Origin: Sipunculus nudus
Lineage: Eukaryota; Annelida; Sipuncula; Golfingiida; Sipunculidae
DNA length: 64,000 bases
Assembly: GCA_026874595.1 (NCBI GenBank)
Contig: CM049309.1
Span: forward strand, 47,104,079 to 47,168,078
Direction of reading: 5' to 3'
Shown: one piece after another, positions 1 through 11,812 of the stretch
Numbering within the stretch: position 1 is the first letter of the stretch
Layout: every line of letters starts with the position of its first letter
Position numbers and translations under genes: made by a program
The notes under the pieces: model-generated
Database searches by the model: none
Told to the model about the DNA's origin: nothing
The model's input: only the letters and a program-made list of their open reading frames with translations

Positions 1-377
1 CACAATGCTCAGCTGATTTATTGAAAATTTAAGCAAATGCAAAATATACTTATTTCTTTTGTTTTTTATAAATATTAACATTTGAAAAGCCTAAAGAGAT
101 AATGGCCCTGCTAAAATGAAATGCCATAAATTATAGAATAATGACTTGAGCCAAAGTATAATAATAAGCATTAATTTATTAACTGAAATGAAATGCTGTA
201 AAAAATTCAAATGAGCACAAACAAAATTTAATAAGCATGTTAAAACAAGCCAGTTAGGTATAAATCACATTCGCACTGTGTAATAAATGAAACTTGTGGC
301 CTGAAACCATTTAATGATGCAATAAGGGAAAATGAGCCCAAGTGTAATATGAAAGGATACATTTCATAAACAAAAAG
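1..377 (-). mobile_element. outer Helitron-like element, first fragment
   Basis: GCTCAGCTGA at 8-17 is the sequence that lies just inside the 3' hairpin in this family (read on the minus strand), so the end of this element is just left of the window. The body matches 390-660 inside the next element. It is interrupted at about 377 and resumes at 2004. Confidence 0.6.
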
Positions 378-2003
378 AGGGACCCATGGGTCATGTCACT
401 CAGCTGAATTTTGGAAAATATTAGTGACTGCAAAATATTTTTATATCTTATGGTTTTTCATGTATATTACCATTTGAAAAGCTAGGAGAAAATGTTCCTA
501 CTAAAATGAACTCTGTAAATGATATAATAATGGACATGAGCTAAAGCATATGGACTGTGTAATATATGAAACCTTTGGCCTGAAACCATTTAGTGATGCA
601 CCTAGGGAAAAAATGGGCCTACGGTAAGTGTTATATAAAAGTTACATTTCATAAACAAATAATGTGTGAAGATAATTGAGTTTTCAAATGTTAAATATAT
701 GGACATATGAGTTGAAAATTAATCCCATAAAGTTTGACCCATATTCCTAATAAACTTAGTTTAACAATGTCATTTATATCAAGGTCTAGCCAACTTTAAG
801 TAATATGAATGAAATGCTACAAAGTATTTATATCTTCTTAAACCTTATCAGTTAGCACTTACATTAGGTCCTAATATTTTATCACATTTTTGTATTATGA
901 TTAAATTCCTGAACTTTTTTTCCTTAAAAAAAATCAAAATGTCCAAGTCTCAACAAAAAGAATTTATTTAACATTAAAATTATAAGATTTGTCTTGTTTA
1001 TTAGTCCTGTGTATTGAAGGGGTCGGTGGGGGCAAGGGGTCTTTGTTGTTACTGCACGTTGCTGAAAAAATGTGAAATTATAAGATTCATCTTGTTTATA
1101 GTACAGGCCTGTCAACAGAATGGGGGGGTGGGGAGATAGACTCCCTGTGGTATTAACTGCATGAGGCCTGATCAAGCTCAACAAGAGAGAGGGCTTGCCC
1201 CAGAGATTGGATTACATAACAACAGCCTGGGGAGCACAGAGAGCTGCACTGAATGACCTACAATGACCAAAGTGGACTGCTTGACAATGTAAGTGAATAC
1301 AACAAGAGCCTCCATAAAGAATCCAATAACTAGCCTAAATTTCAGCTTTAATTTTCAAATTTCAGATTTGAACAGATTAAATCCTTATGTGAACACGCTG
1401 TGAAAATTAAATCCACAGCACTTCCAGGAAAAAAAAACGTGCCATGGTCAAAGTTGGGCAAAAATTTAAGGTACTGATTTTTTATTAATGCTAATAACTT
1501 AAAAAAATTGCAAAATTCAGATCGAAATTTTTGGTATACATTTGAATCTTGATTAAATGAAGTTATATCCCTGAAAGAAAGTCTCCAGCATCAGCAATTC
1601 AATCAGTGAGTAAATATATTTCCTGATTTTTACAAGGTGCATTATGTTTGGGCCCATAACTTCAACAAATTATGCAATACTGACCTAAATTTTGGTATGT
1701 ACATAGGAAATGTACGGAAAAATATGAATATTTACTATGATCAAATTCAGATCAGTGGTTTTGAGATTCGGCAGTCTTGAACTGTAACAATGGGTTTTTA
1801 ATAGAAAAGGTTTTTCCTTAATATCTGGAAGGAACGAAATCTTAGTAACCCAATTTTCAGTATGGTAGGAAATTTTGGGGACATCTAACTGTCTGCAAAA
1901 TTTTGGATTTTTAGGTCCAATGGTTTCAAAACGTGCCCTGTTAACGGACGGACAAATGACCACAACTATAGCTCAAAGGACTTATAGTCAGTTGAGCCAA
2001 AAA
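378..2003 (-). mobile_element. Helitron-like element nested in a copy of its own family
   Basis: Read on the minus strand, the 5' end is the GGCTCAACTGACTATAAGTC hairpin region (about 1970-2003). The 3' end is CAGCTGAGTGACATG followed by the palindrome GACCCATGGGTC at 381. Its internal stretch 645-680 (CATAAACAAATAATGTGTGAA) shows the unfilled version of its own insertion site, since the outer copy reads CATAAACAAA at 365-375 and ATGTGTGAA at 2004-2013. No coding capacity. Confidence 0.7.
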
Positions 2004-2278
2004 TGTGTGAATGTAATTAAGTTTTCAATAGTTGAATATATGGCTGTATAAGCTAAAAATTAATCCCACAAAAAATTTGTCCAATATTCCTAATAAACTA
2101 AGTTTAACAATGTCATTTATATCAAGGTATAGCCAACTTTAAGTGATATGAATGAAATGCTACAAAGTATTTATATCTTATTAAATCTTAAAACATGTCA
2201 ATGAGCACTTACATTAGATCCTAATATTTTATCACATTTGAATATTAGGATTCAAATCCTGAACGTTTTTTGTTAAAA
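2004..2278 (-). mobile_element. outer Helitron-like element, second fragment
   Basis: Continues the fragment 1-377 and is about 85 percent identical by eye to 660-935 of the inner element. It is interrupted at 2279 by another insertion and resumes at 4247. Confidence 0.7.
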
Positions 2279-4246
2279 CTAGACGTGTCCGAACGACACG
2301 AATGCCCCCGCCTGGGCCAAATTAGAAATATTTGTTAAATTCTGTAAAATTTTTTAAGCTCAGGAGGTGTCCTATGGTCAAAAATAGGTCAACAAGGGCA
2401 AAATGCAAACTCAATCTGTAATGGGTCATTATCAAGCAACACACCAAAAATCAGGCCAGTATCTGCAGGCAATGTGAAAAAAGTCCATACATTTGCATTT
2501 TTCATAAAAATTTCTGTCTTTCATGAAATTTTCTATGTTCAGGATCTGTCATATGGTCAAAAATAGGTCAACTGGGACGAAACGCGAACTCAATCTGTAA
2601 ATGGTCATTATACGCCCACAGACCAAACATTAGGCCAGTATCTGTAAGCACTGCACTGCGAAACCAGAATATTGGCAAAAGCTGATAATTAGTTATAAAT
2701 TTAAATTGGAGAGGTATGTACCATGCTTCATAACAATCCACCAAATGCTTCCTGAGAAATAAGCTCCTAAGTTTTTTTCTATACTAAGCTCTGTGACCTT
2801 GAAGAGTAGGTCAAGATCACCCATCTTTGAACTTGACCAAGATTATGTAAATATCATGCAATAGCACTGAAGAAATGAAGTTCCTGTTTTGAATACCTTT
2901 GGAGATATCCTGCACAAAAGGCCAAAATTGAAAAATCCGATAAAAATTCATTAAAAAATCATAAATTGTAGGTGGTGCCACCAAAACTGTGACCATCATT
3001 CCAAATGATCATAGTAAGTTTTGTGAAAATCCAGACAATGGTTCCTGAGATATAAGCTTCTGAGTGTTTTTGTATAATCAGCTCTAACACAAAGAAAATT
3101 AGGTCAAGGTCACCAATATTTGCACTTGACCAAGATTTTGTTAAAATACATCTTCACTGATGAAATAAAATTCCAACGGTGAATCCTTTTAGAGATATCC
3201 CACTCACAAGGCCAAAATTGAAAAATCCGATAAAAATTGATTAAAAAATCAGAAATTGCAGGTGGCTTCAACAAAATTGTGCAGCACATACAGACCATCA
3301 GTCCCAATGATCATAGTAAGTTTTGTGAAAATCCACACAATGGTTCCTGAGATAAGTTTCTGAGTGTTTTTCTATAATCAGCTCTTAAATGTAGAAAAAT
3401 GGGTCAAGGTCACCCATCTTCGAACTTAACTGAGATTTTATTGATATACATCTTCACTGATGAAATGAAATTCCAACAGTGAATCCTTTTAGAGATATCC
3501 CACTCACAAGTTAAAAGTTAACAGACGCGGGACGGACGGACGCCAGACGGACAGACAGACAGACAGCTTGGATGACGACAATAGCCCATCAGCCTATGTG
3601 CTGAGGGCTAAAAACAGCTGTACATGTACATTTGCACTTGTCATGGAAATTTATATTTTTCATGAAATTTTCTCAGTTAAGGAGCCGTAAAATGGTCAAA
3701 AGTAGGTCAACCTGGATGAAACGCAAACTCGTTCTGTAAATGGCCATTATCTACCCACACACCAAAAATCAGGCCAATATCTGCAGGCACTGCGAAAAAA
3801 AGGCCATACATGTGCACTTGTCATGGAAATTTATATTTTTCATGAAATTTTCTAAGTTAAGGAGCCGTTAAACGGACCAAAGTAGGTCAACCGGGACAGA
3901 ACGCAAACTCAATCTGTAACTGGTCATTATCTGCCCACACTCCAAAAATCAGGCCAATATCTGCAGGCATTGCGAAAAAAAGTCCGTACATGTGTATTTG
4001 TCATGAAAATTTCTATTTCTCATGAAATTTTCTAAGTTTAGGAGCCGTAAAACGTTCAAAAGTAGGTCAACCAGGACGAAACGCGAACTCGATCTGTAAC
4101 TGGTCATTATCTGCCCACACACCAAAAATCAGGGCAATTTCTGCAGGCATTGCAAAGAAAAGTCCGTACAACTGTTTGATTTCAGAATGACGGAAGGACA
4201 GACATGGGTAAAACTATATGCCCGGGCCACCTTGTGGCGGGGGCAT
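2279..4246 (-). mobile_element. Helitron-like element ending in hairpin plus CTAG
   Basis: On the minus strand the 3' end is the perfect 6-bp-stem hairpin CGTGTCGTTCGGACACG followed by TCTAG and then the target TTTT. The 5' end is ATGCCCCCGCCACAAGG. These match the known Helitron plan (3' hairpin, CTRR end, insertion before T, no target duplication). The related sequence at 925-960 gives the unfilled site (TTAAAAAAAATC). The body holds tandem units of about 180 bp (starting near 2397, 3711, 3892 and 4074) and about 300 bp (2700-3530) and a GACGGACAGAC minisatellite at 3530-3570. No Rep/helicase is encoded. Confidence 0.78.
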
Positions 4247-4779
4247 AAAAAAATTTCAACTTTGTTCAAGTCTCAACAAAAAATGAATTTAACATTGAAA
4301 CTAGAAAACTGACAGGTCAGGAAGGGCCCTGCAACAGATGCAGTCATTATTAATTGAAGTACTGTGAATTAGGTGTACTTTGGGAGCATAAGCTGATTGA
4401 GTGATATTTGAAAATTAAAGAACCTGTAATGAACAACTGACATGTATAAACTGGAAGAAAAGATATGGTAAAGTGAAAATGTTCAAAGCTATCAAAATAA
4501 TGATATAAAAGAACTGCATGCATTTTTAGTTTCTGTATATGTGTTTTACTTATGCCAATTATTCTTAGTTGAAGTCTTGGCTGGGCTGTGTCAAATATTT
4601 TTCCAGTATTTGTATGTTGAATCGGCTTTATTATATGTGAGGCTTGAGTCTGTACATGAACCTTGTAGTATTAGAGAGAGTCAGCTGCTGGTTAGTAGTG
4701 ATAAAATGGTCATTCTCTTGAACTGAGATTCAGCTGTTCTTGGGCTTGGGTCTACAGATGCGCTGTGTTGTGTAGAATG
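4247..4779. other. tail of outer element and unassigned AT-rich DNA
   Basis: The first 60 bases match 935-990, completing the interrupted outer copy. The rest shows no gene; open frames here are short and unsupported. Confidence 0.5.
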
Positions 4780-6098
4780 GCTACATATAAATATCAATGT
4801 AAATTTGTTGATGGTCACTATAATAGGTCCAAATTCCTTGAGATGTTGGAAGTGGAGATAGATTTGTCCAAACATGGTCTAAATGAGAGCCACTGTGGTG
4901 CGATGGGCCAGTGTATCCTTTTCTGGGGAATCTTCAATTTGTCTGTGCAAAATATGCTGTGAAAATATAATGCCGCTGTACACGAGTGACTCAAAAAAGA
5001 TTCATCCATTTCTGGCCTGCTGAAGGAGACACCAGCAACTGAGCACCAAACTGCATATTACTTTTTTTTTCCTTCTGACCCAAATATCAATAAGCTTCTC
5101 CCTTTGGCCATGGGTGATACATATTATGTTTGAATCCTATCCATCGTATGTTAGGGGAGTTATTATGCAGAAACGAATTTGATTGTTCATCAAATTCTTT
5201 GCGAGTTATTGCATTAACATCATTTGAGAATTATCGCCTCTGTCAAGGTCATCCATCTTCGAACCTGACCTAGCCCTTCATAACAAACATTTCTGGTGCA
5301 AGTTCAGTGAGTGTTAGTCAAATTGTTTGCGAGCTATTTGGTTAACATCATTTTAGCATTATCACCTCTGTGACCTTGAAAATCCATCAAGGTCACCCAT
5401 CTTCAAACATGATGTAGCTCATCAAAAGGTCCATCACTGCCGTGAGTCTGGGGACCTTATATGAAATACTTTTTAAGAGTTATTGTGTTAACAATGTATG
5501 TCCTTTTGCATGCATATTTGCTAAGAGAACACAACCTTACTAGGTGTTCAGTAATGGTTTTTACCGCATAACTTACAGAAAAATGGCTGACTATGACCAT
5601 ATATCATGCCTAGTTACTGTTGACATGAGGACCTGTCCTACTGTTAGGTGGAACAAACAATTATGGTTACAATTATAATTTCTGCCCTGCTGAAAGAGGG
5701 ACCTAAAATTTAACACCAAACTGTGAATAACTTATTTGACCTTTGACCTCTGGATCCTAAAATCAATAGGGATCTTCCATAATTGATGGTTAATACATAT
5801 TTCAGGTTTGAACTCAATCCGTCAATCCTAACTGGAGTTTTCATCCGGAAAAGAATATGTGGATGGACGGACGGACAGACGGACAGACAGGTGGACAGTT
5901 AGACAGACAGACGGACAGGTCGATTACTATAGGGTACCCGCTTTTCAAGCGGGGCCCTAATTACAAGATTCATTGTGCATTGAAGGGGTGGGTACAGGAG
6001 GAGTGGTTACTGCTGGTTGCTGAAAACTAGTGGCCCATGGGCCATGACGCTCAGCTGAATTCAAGGAATGTTGAATAATGAGCAAAATGACATATATG
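4780..6098. repeat. 1.3-kb tandem duplication, copy 1
   Basis: Over 97 percent identical by eye to the next 1.29 kb. It carries a GACGGACAGAC minisatellite near 5870-5925, the string GGTCGATTACTATAGGGTAC at 5919 that is missing from copy 2, and the palindrome TGGCCCATGGGCCA near 6031 preceded by CTAG. Confidence 0.93.
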
Positions 6099-7388
6099 GC
6101 TACATATAAATATCAATGTAAATTTGTTGATGATCACTATAATAGGTCCAAATTCCTTGAGATGTTGGAAGTGGAGATAGATTTGTCCAAACATGGTCTA
6201 AATGAGAGCCACTGTGGTGCGATGGGCCAGTGTATCCTTTTCTGGGGAATCTTCAATTTGTCTGTGCAAAATATGCTGTGAAAATATAATGCTGCTGTAC
6301 ACAAGTGACTCAAAAAAGATTCATCCATTTCTGGCCTGCTGAAGGAGACACCAGCAACTGAGCACCAAACTGCATATTACTTTTTTTTTCCTTCTGACCC
6401 AAATATCAATAAGCTTCTCCCTTTGGCCATGGGTGATACATATTATGTTTGAATCCTATCCATCGTATGTTAGGGGAGTTATTATGCAGAAACGAATTTG
6501 ATTGTTCATCAAATTCTTTGCGAGTTATTGCATTAACATCATTTGAGAATTATCGCCTTTGTCAAGGTCATCCATCTTCGAACCTGACCTAGCCCTTCAT
6601 AACAAACATTTCTGGTGCAAGTTCAGTGAGTGTTAGTCAAATTGTTTGCGAGCTATTTGGTTAACATCATTTTAGCATTATCACCTCTGTGACCTTGAAA
6701 ATCCATCAAGGTCACCCATCTTCAAACATGATGTAGCTCATCAAAAGGTCCATCACTGCCGTGAGTCTGGGGACCTTATATGAAATACTTTTTAAGAGTT
6801 ATTGTGTTAACAATGTATGTCCTTTTGCATGCATATTTGCTAAGAGAACACAACCTTACTAGGTGTTCAGTAATGGTTTTTACCGCATAACTTACAGAAA
6901 AATGGCTGACTATGACCATATATCATGCCTAGTTACTGTTGACATGCGGACCTGTCCTACTGTAAGGTGGAACAAACAATTATGCTTACAATTATAATTT
7001 CTGCCCTGCTGAAAGAGGGACCTAAAATTTAACACCAAACTGTGAATAACTTATTTGACCTTTGACCTCTGGATCCTAAAATCAATAGGGACCTTCCATA
7101 ATTGATGGTTAATACATATTTCAGGTTTGAACTCAATCCGTCAATCCTAACTGGAGTTATCATCCGGAAAAGAATATGTGGATGGACGGACGGACAGACG
7201 GACAGACAGGTGGACAGCAAGACAGACAGACAGACGCTTTTCAAGCGGGGCCCTAATTACAAGATTCATTGTGCATTGAAGGGGTGGGTACAGGAGGAGT
7301 GGTTACTGCTGGTTGCTGAAAACTAGTGTCCCATGGGCCATGACGCTCAGCTGAATTCAAGGAATGTTGAAAAAATGAGCAAAATGAC
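6099..7388. repeat. 1.3-kb tandem duplication, copy 2
   Basis: Second unit of the tandem pair, shorter by about 30 bp in the minisatellite region (7215-7235). The very low divergence points to a recent event or an assembly artefact. Confidence 0.93.
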
Positions 7389-7660
7389 AGCAAGAGTGCA
7401 AAAAATCATGCATTTTGTGAAGAATTCTAAGAATTGGGTTTCAGTGGGCTTTTAGACTGATGACCACTTCATTTGAAGGTCTCATAAATAGAACAAGCAA
7501 ATTCATGGAATTAATCTCCCCCCGCTTTGGGATCTTGTTGTTTTTCATGCTTGATAAAGGGTGGACAGACAGAGTGTGAGACAGACAGACAGAAGCCAGA
7601 GACTCTAAAAACAAATCCCAACCAGGGTATGCATGAGAGCAATCACTGACCAAAATTTGA

Positions 7661-8320
7661 ATGAAATCAGAAAGCTGTCCATGTTGTATACAGATGCAAA
7701 ATTTTAGGCAGATAATTCAAACCACTACTTGTACAAGAGTGATTTTATCCCACAGCAGACAAACAGAAGGAAGCTGTGCAAAAATGGTGGCAGGTGGCGC
7801 CACAGGTTTTGCGTATGATGAAATGCTATGTGAGATCTATACACATGCAAAATTTCAGGGGGATATGTCAAACCAGTCCTGAGATATAAGCCTGAATGTC
7901 TGCAGTGTATACATAAATGTAGGTGGCCATACCTGCCACAAAATCCAGAAAGCTATCTAAGATGTATAAACCTGCAAAATTTAAGGCGGATTTGTCAAAC
8001 CACTGCCGAGATATGAGTGATTTTATCCCAGGGCAAACAAACAGACAGACGCTGTGCAAAAATGGTGGCAGGTGGCGCCACAGGTTTTGCGTATGATAAA
8101 GAGCTATGTGAGATCTATAAACATGCAAACTTTCCCCAATCGGTCAAATGGTTCCTGAGATATGAGCTTGGATGTCTGCAGCTTTAATGTGAATGTAGGT
8201 GGCGCCACCTGTCATAAAATCAAGAAAGCTGTCAAGGATGTATAAACCTGCAAAATTTCAGGTGGATAAGTCAAACCACTGTCAAGATATGAGTAATTTT
8301 ATCCCAAGGCAGATGAAACA
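7661..8320. repeat. tandem array of about 275-bp units with GGTGGCGCCAC palindromes, part 1
   Basis: Units contain AAATCAAGAAAGCTGTC, GATATGAGTGATTTTATCCC, GCTGTGCAAAAATGG and GGTGGCGCCACC (for example about 7793, 8072 and 8201). The same units, in the opposite orientation, fill 49.1-49.9 kb and 54.4-55.5 kb. The array is split at 8321 by an insertion and resumes at 11163. Confidence 0.85.
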
Positions 8321-11162
8321 AGGGACCCATGGGTCACGGCGCTCAGCTGATCGTGATTGGACTATAAATGTTTCATCACTGTGATACTATATCGAGTTGA
8401 TAAAGCTTATGAATATCATGGACATGTTGGGCTATTATAAAGGAATGTAATGTAATATGTGAGTAAATGATAAATGAAATTACCTGACTGATGGATTAAT
8501 AGAGTTAAATATAGTGGTTTATTTTTTTATTTATTTAGGAGGGGTTGAAAATTGTGATATATTTGAGCAAATATGAATTCAATGACAGCAGTAATAAGCA
8601 GTAGTAGAATGATGATAAGGCTATTTGTTGAAGAATCTAAAGTGTATGGAAGTCTGCAAGCTTTCAATTTGACAGATATGATGTTATGATTAACTATGCT
8701 GATGAAGGGATTTATGAATTTGTGACTGTATGACACAATATCTCTTTAGTCTTGACAAGGTACATTATTGTGATGCCCACTATGTCTACATATTACACAA
8801 TATTGACATAATTTCTGGCATGTACATAAGTACCTATGGACGAATAGTTATACAAAATATTAATGTATGAATATATCTGATTCATCTAGTTCTTGTTTAC
8901 TGAGGCTGACTTTGGGATGGGGTTCGGAGAAGGGAAAAGTGAGGGCAGCATGAAGGTGGATGTAGAAATATTCTATTTTAATGTTTTTCATTTATATAAG
9001 AATATGAGAAGCTAAGAGGAAAGGGGCCCTCCTAATTGGTTATAGTAAAGTTCTAAATATATGATTGCAAACTAATACTCTGACAAGACTGTCATGAAGG
9101 AAAAGTTTTGAGATACTGTGATGCATATGAAAATTTACAGATGGACAGGCAAGTGGACAGAATGGACTAATACCTTTATTTCACTTTCAAGGGAATAATG
9201 CATTTAAGTTTATATATAAGCCTACTTTTTAGCATATCCACTTTTTCCATTAAGAAGTTTTTATCTGAATCATTTTTTTTATTTACAAGTTTTTATAAAT
9301 TTTTAATAAAAAAAACTGAAAATATAAGTTAAAATATTAGAATTGTTGCAAAAGTTGCAATCATTATATACAGAGTAAAAAAAACTGAAAATTTAAGTTA
9401 AAATATTAGAATTGTTGCAAAAGTTGCAATCATTATATACAGAGTAAAAAAAAACTGAAAATATAAGTTAAAATATTAGAATTGTTGCAAAAGTTGCAAT
9501 CATTATATATCCAGAGTGTAGCTCATATTGGGTCATATTATGCATACACATATATTTTATTATTTTTAAATCCCAAATGTTTAAACTGAATTTAAAAGAA
9601 AATAATGCCACAACATGGCATCTACAAGATTATTCCTTGAATCACTATTAAAAAGGTTTTGCACATTGGAGTTTTCAGTATATGCTTATATGGTAGAGCT
9701 TCTGCTTATACATATTTATATCTTAAAGTATGATCCTTATTGTGAATGCTAAGGGCTAATTCTCATACTTCATTAGTTTTCTAACTCTATTAACAGTGAT
9801 GCCGTGAACTCAAGCCATATGCCATATGTGTTTGTAACTGGAATCAGTAAATTGTAAATAAAGGATTGTGAAACTACAAGAATGTTCTGTTAAGATCCCG
9901 CGTGACAATACTTAATTTTATTCGCCGAAATAAAATAAAAGATTCAGTAAATTTGATAAAATAAAACATCTTTTCAAATAAAGTATACACACTGTTGGTT
10001 GAATGAGGGACAAACAATATCACTGTGCTAATTACTATCCCAGCTTTAATTTATTACTGGAATTAATAGTCAATTTCACACCTGGTGAAGTTTTAACTCT
10101 TCTGAAGTAAGGAATTACTTATCTGATGAACATCCACACTTTCATAGCAATACACCACTTTGTGGACACAATTAAATGTGCACTTTAATCACTGAAACCC
10201 TGGTGGTACAATACAAAATCTAAATTGTAGCATAGCCTAGAATAAGAATGAATCAAATACAGAAAATAATAAATTTCATCCAGTTTATGCAACATCTGGA
10301 TAGGGGGAGGGGGGAGGGGAGTGCAGGGCAGAGGGGAAGCCTGCTGGTAGTGGCCAAGCTGAGCCAAGGCTAGCTGCCTAGGGTGGGTTACATAATGCAA
10401 GTGAAGGCTGTACTACTAGGTGGGCTAGATGAAAACAACACTTGAAATGGTGTATGAAAACTTGAATAAAAGCTACTCTTTTCAATCAATTCCTTTGAAA
10501 TTTCAGATTTTAAAAGATTAAATCCTTATGTATATATGCTGTGAAAATTAAATCAACAGTGCTTACAGGGAAAAAAAGTGCCATTGCCAAAGTTGGACAA
10601 AATTTAAGGTATTGATTTTTTATTTATGCTAATAACTTGAAAAATTTGCAAAATTCAGATCTAATTTTGGGTAAACAATTAAATCTTGATTAAATAAAGT
10701 TATATTCCTGAAAAAAAGTCTCTAGCTTCAGCAATTCTCATGTTAGGTGAGTAAACATATTTCCTGATTTTTTTTTAAATTGCATTATATTTTTGCCCAT
10801 AACTTCAAAATAATACCCAACACTAACCTAATTTTTTGTGTGTTCATAGAAAATGTATGAAAGAATGTGAATACTAAATATGATCAAAAACAGATCAGTG
10901 GTTTTGATATTAGGCAGCCTTGAAATGTAACAATGGCTTTTATTTATGGAAAATGGAGGTTTTCCTTAATATCTCAAAGGAACGAAGTCCTAATGACCCA
11001 ATTTTTGGTATGGTAGGAGATTTTGGGGACATCTAATGGTATGCAAAATTTTGGAATAGTTGATCCAACGGTTTCAAAACGTGCCCTGTTAACGGCCGGA
11101 CGGCCGACGGACAAAGGACCACGACTATAGCTCAGATGACTTATAGTCAGCTGAGCTAAAAC
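8321..11162 (-). mobile_element. Helitron-like element inserted in the 275-bp array
   Basis: On the minus strand the 5' end is AGCTCAGCTGACTATAAGTC (11125-11160) and the 3' end is CAGCTGAGCGCCGTGACC with the palindrome GACCCATGGGTC, then CTTG before TTT. The array reads CAGATGAAACA at 8310-8320 and GGACGCTGTGC from 11164, whereas the intact unit at about 11425 reads CAGATGAACAGATGGACGCTG, so the insertion point is visible. The 10460-11160 part matches 1330-2003. Confidence 0.78.
9306..9516. repeat. three tandem copies of a 69-70-bp unit
   Basis: Each unit is AAAAAACTGAAAATATAAG followed by TTAAAATATTAGAATTGTTG and GCAATCATTATATACAGAG. The copies start at about 9306, 9375 and 9445 and differ at only one or two bases. 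Confidence 0.93.
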
Positions 11163-11580
11163 TGGACGCTGTGCAAAAGTGGTTGCAGGTGGCGCCACCA
11201 GTTTGCCTATGATGAAGAGCGATGTGAGATCTATAGACGTGCAAAATTTTGGCCCAATCGGTCAAACGGTTCCCGAGATATGAGCTTGGATGTCTGCAGA
11301 GTAAATGTGAATGTAGGTGGCACCACCTGTCATAAAATCAAGAAAGCTGTCCACGATGTATAAACCTGCAAAATTTCAGGTGGATAAGTCAAACCACTGC
11401 CGAGATATGAGTGATATTATCCCAGGGCAGATGAACAGATGGACGCTGTGCAAAAATGGTTGCAGGTGGCGCCATATGTTATATATGTTATAAAGCTATC
11501 AAAGGTCTATATTTGTGCAAAATTTTAAGCCTGATTGGTTAAATGGTTCCCAAGATATATTGGTTTATATGTGGATACAG
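11163..11580. repeat. tandem array of about 275-bp units, part 2
   Basis: Continues the array split by the insertion at 8321-11162; contains GGTGGCGCCACC at about 11190 and CGAGATATGAGTGATATTATC. Confidence 0.82.
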
Positions 11581-11739
11581 ATGCACAAATGGATGCTGGG
11601 CATCGAGGAAAGGTCAGGGTCAACCAAAAATGAGGGCGCAGTAGTTCACATGTGACCTGATGGTAAACCTGATTCGCTTAAAATGTAAACCAAGTTTTTT
11701 CAAACAGTTGAAAGATATAGTTCCAATAATCTGGGAAAT

Positions 11740-11812
11740 CTGAATCTAGACATTGTGTCTAGACGCTGTGTCTAGACGTCTAGACACATGGTCTAGACAC
11801 CAGTTAGAGCCA
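11740..11812. repeat. cluster of TCTAGAC palindromic motifs
   Basis: Five TCTAGAC units within about 65 bp in both orientations, including GACGTCTAGACACATGGTCT, able to fold on itself. No known function seen. Confidence 0.75.

Noticed and set aside
7029-7326. Frames with [14 protein letters not shown]-like runs
   Set aside because: Translation of the GACGGACAGAC minisatellite, seen at many repeat ends here.
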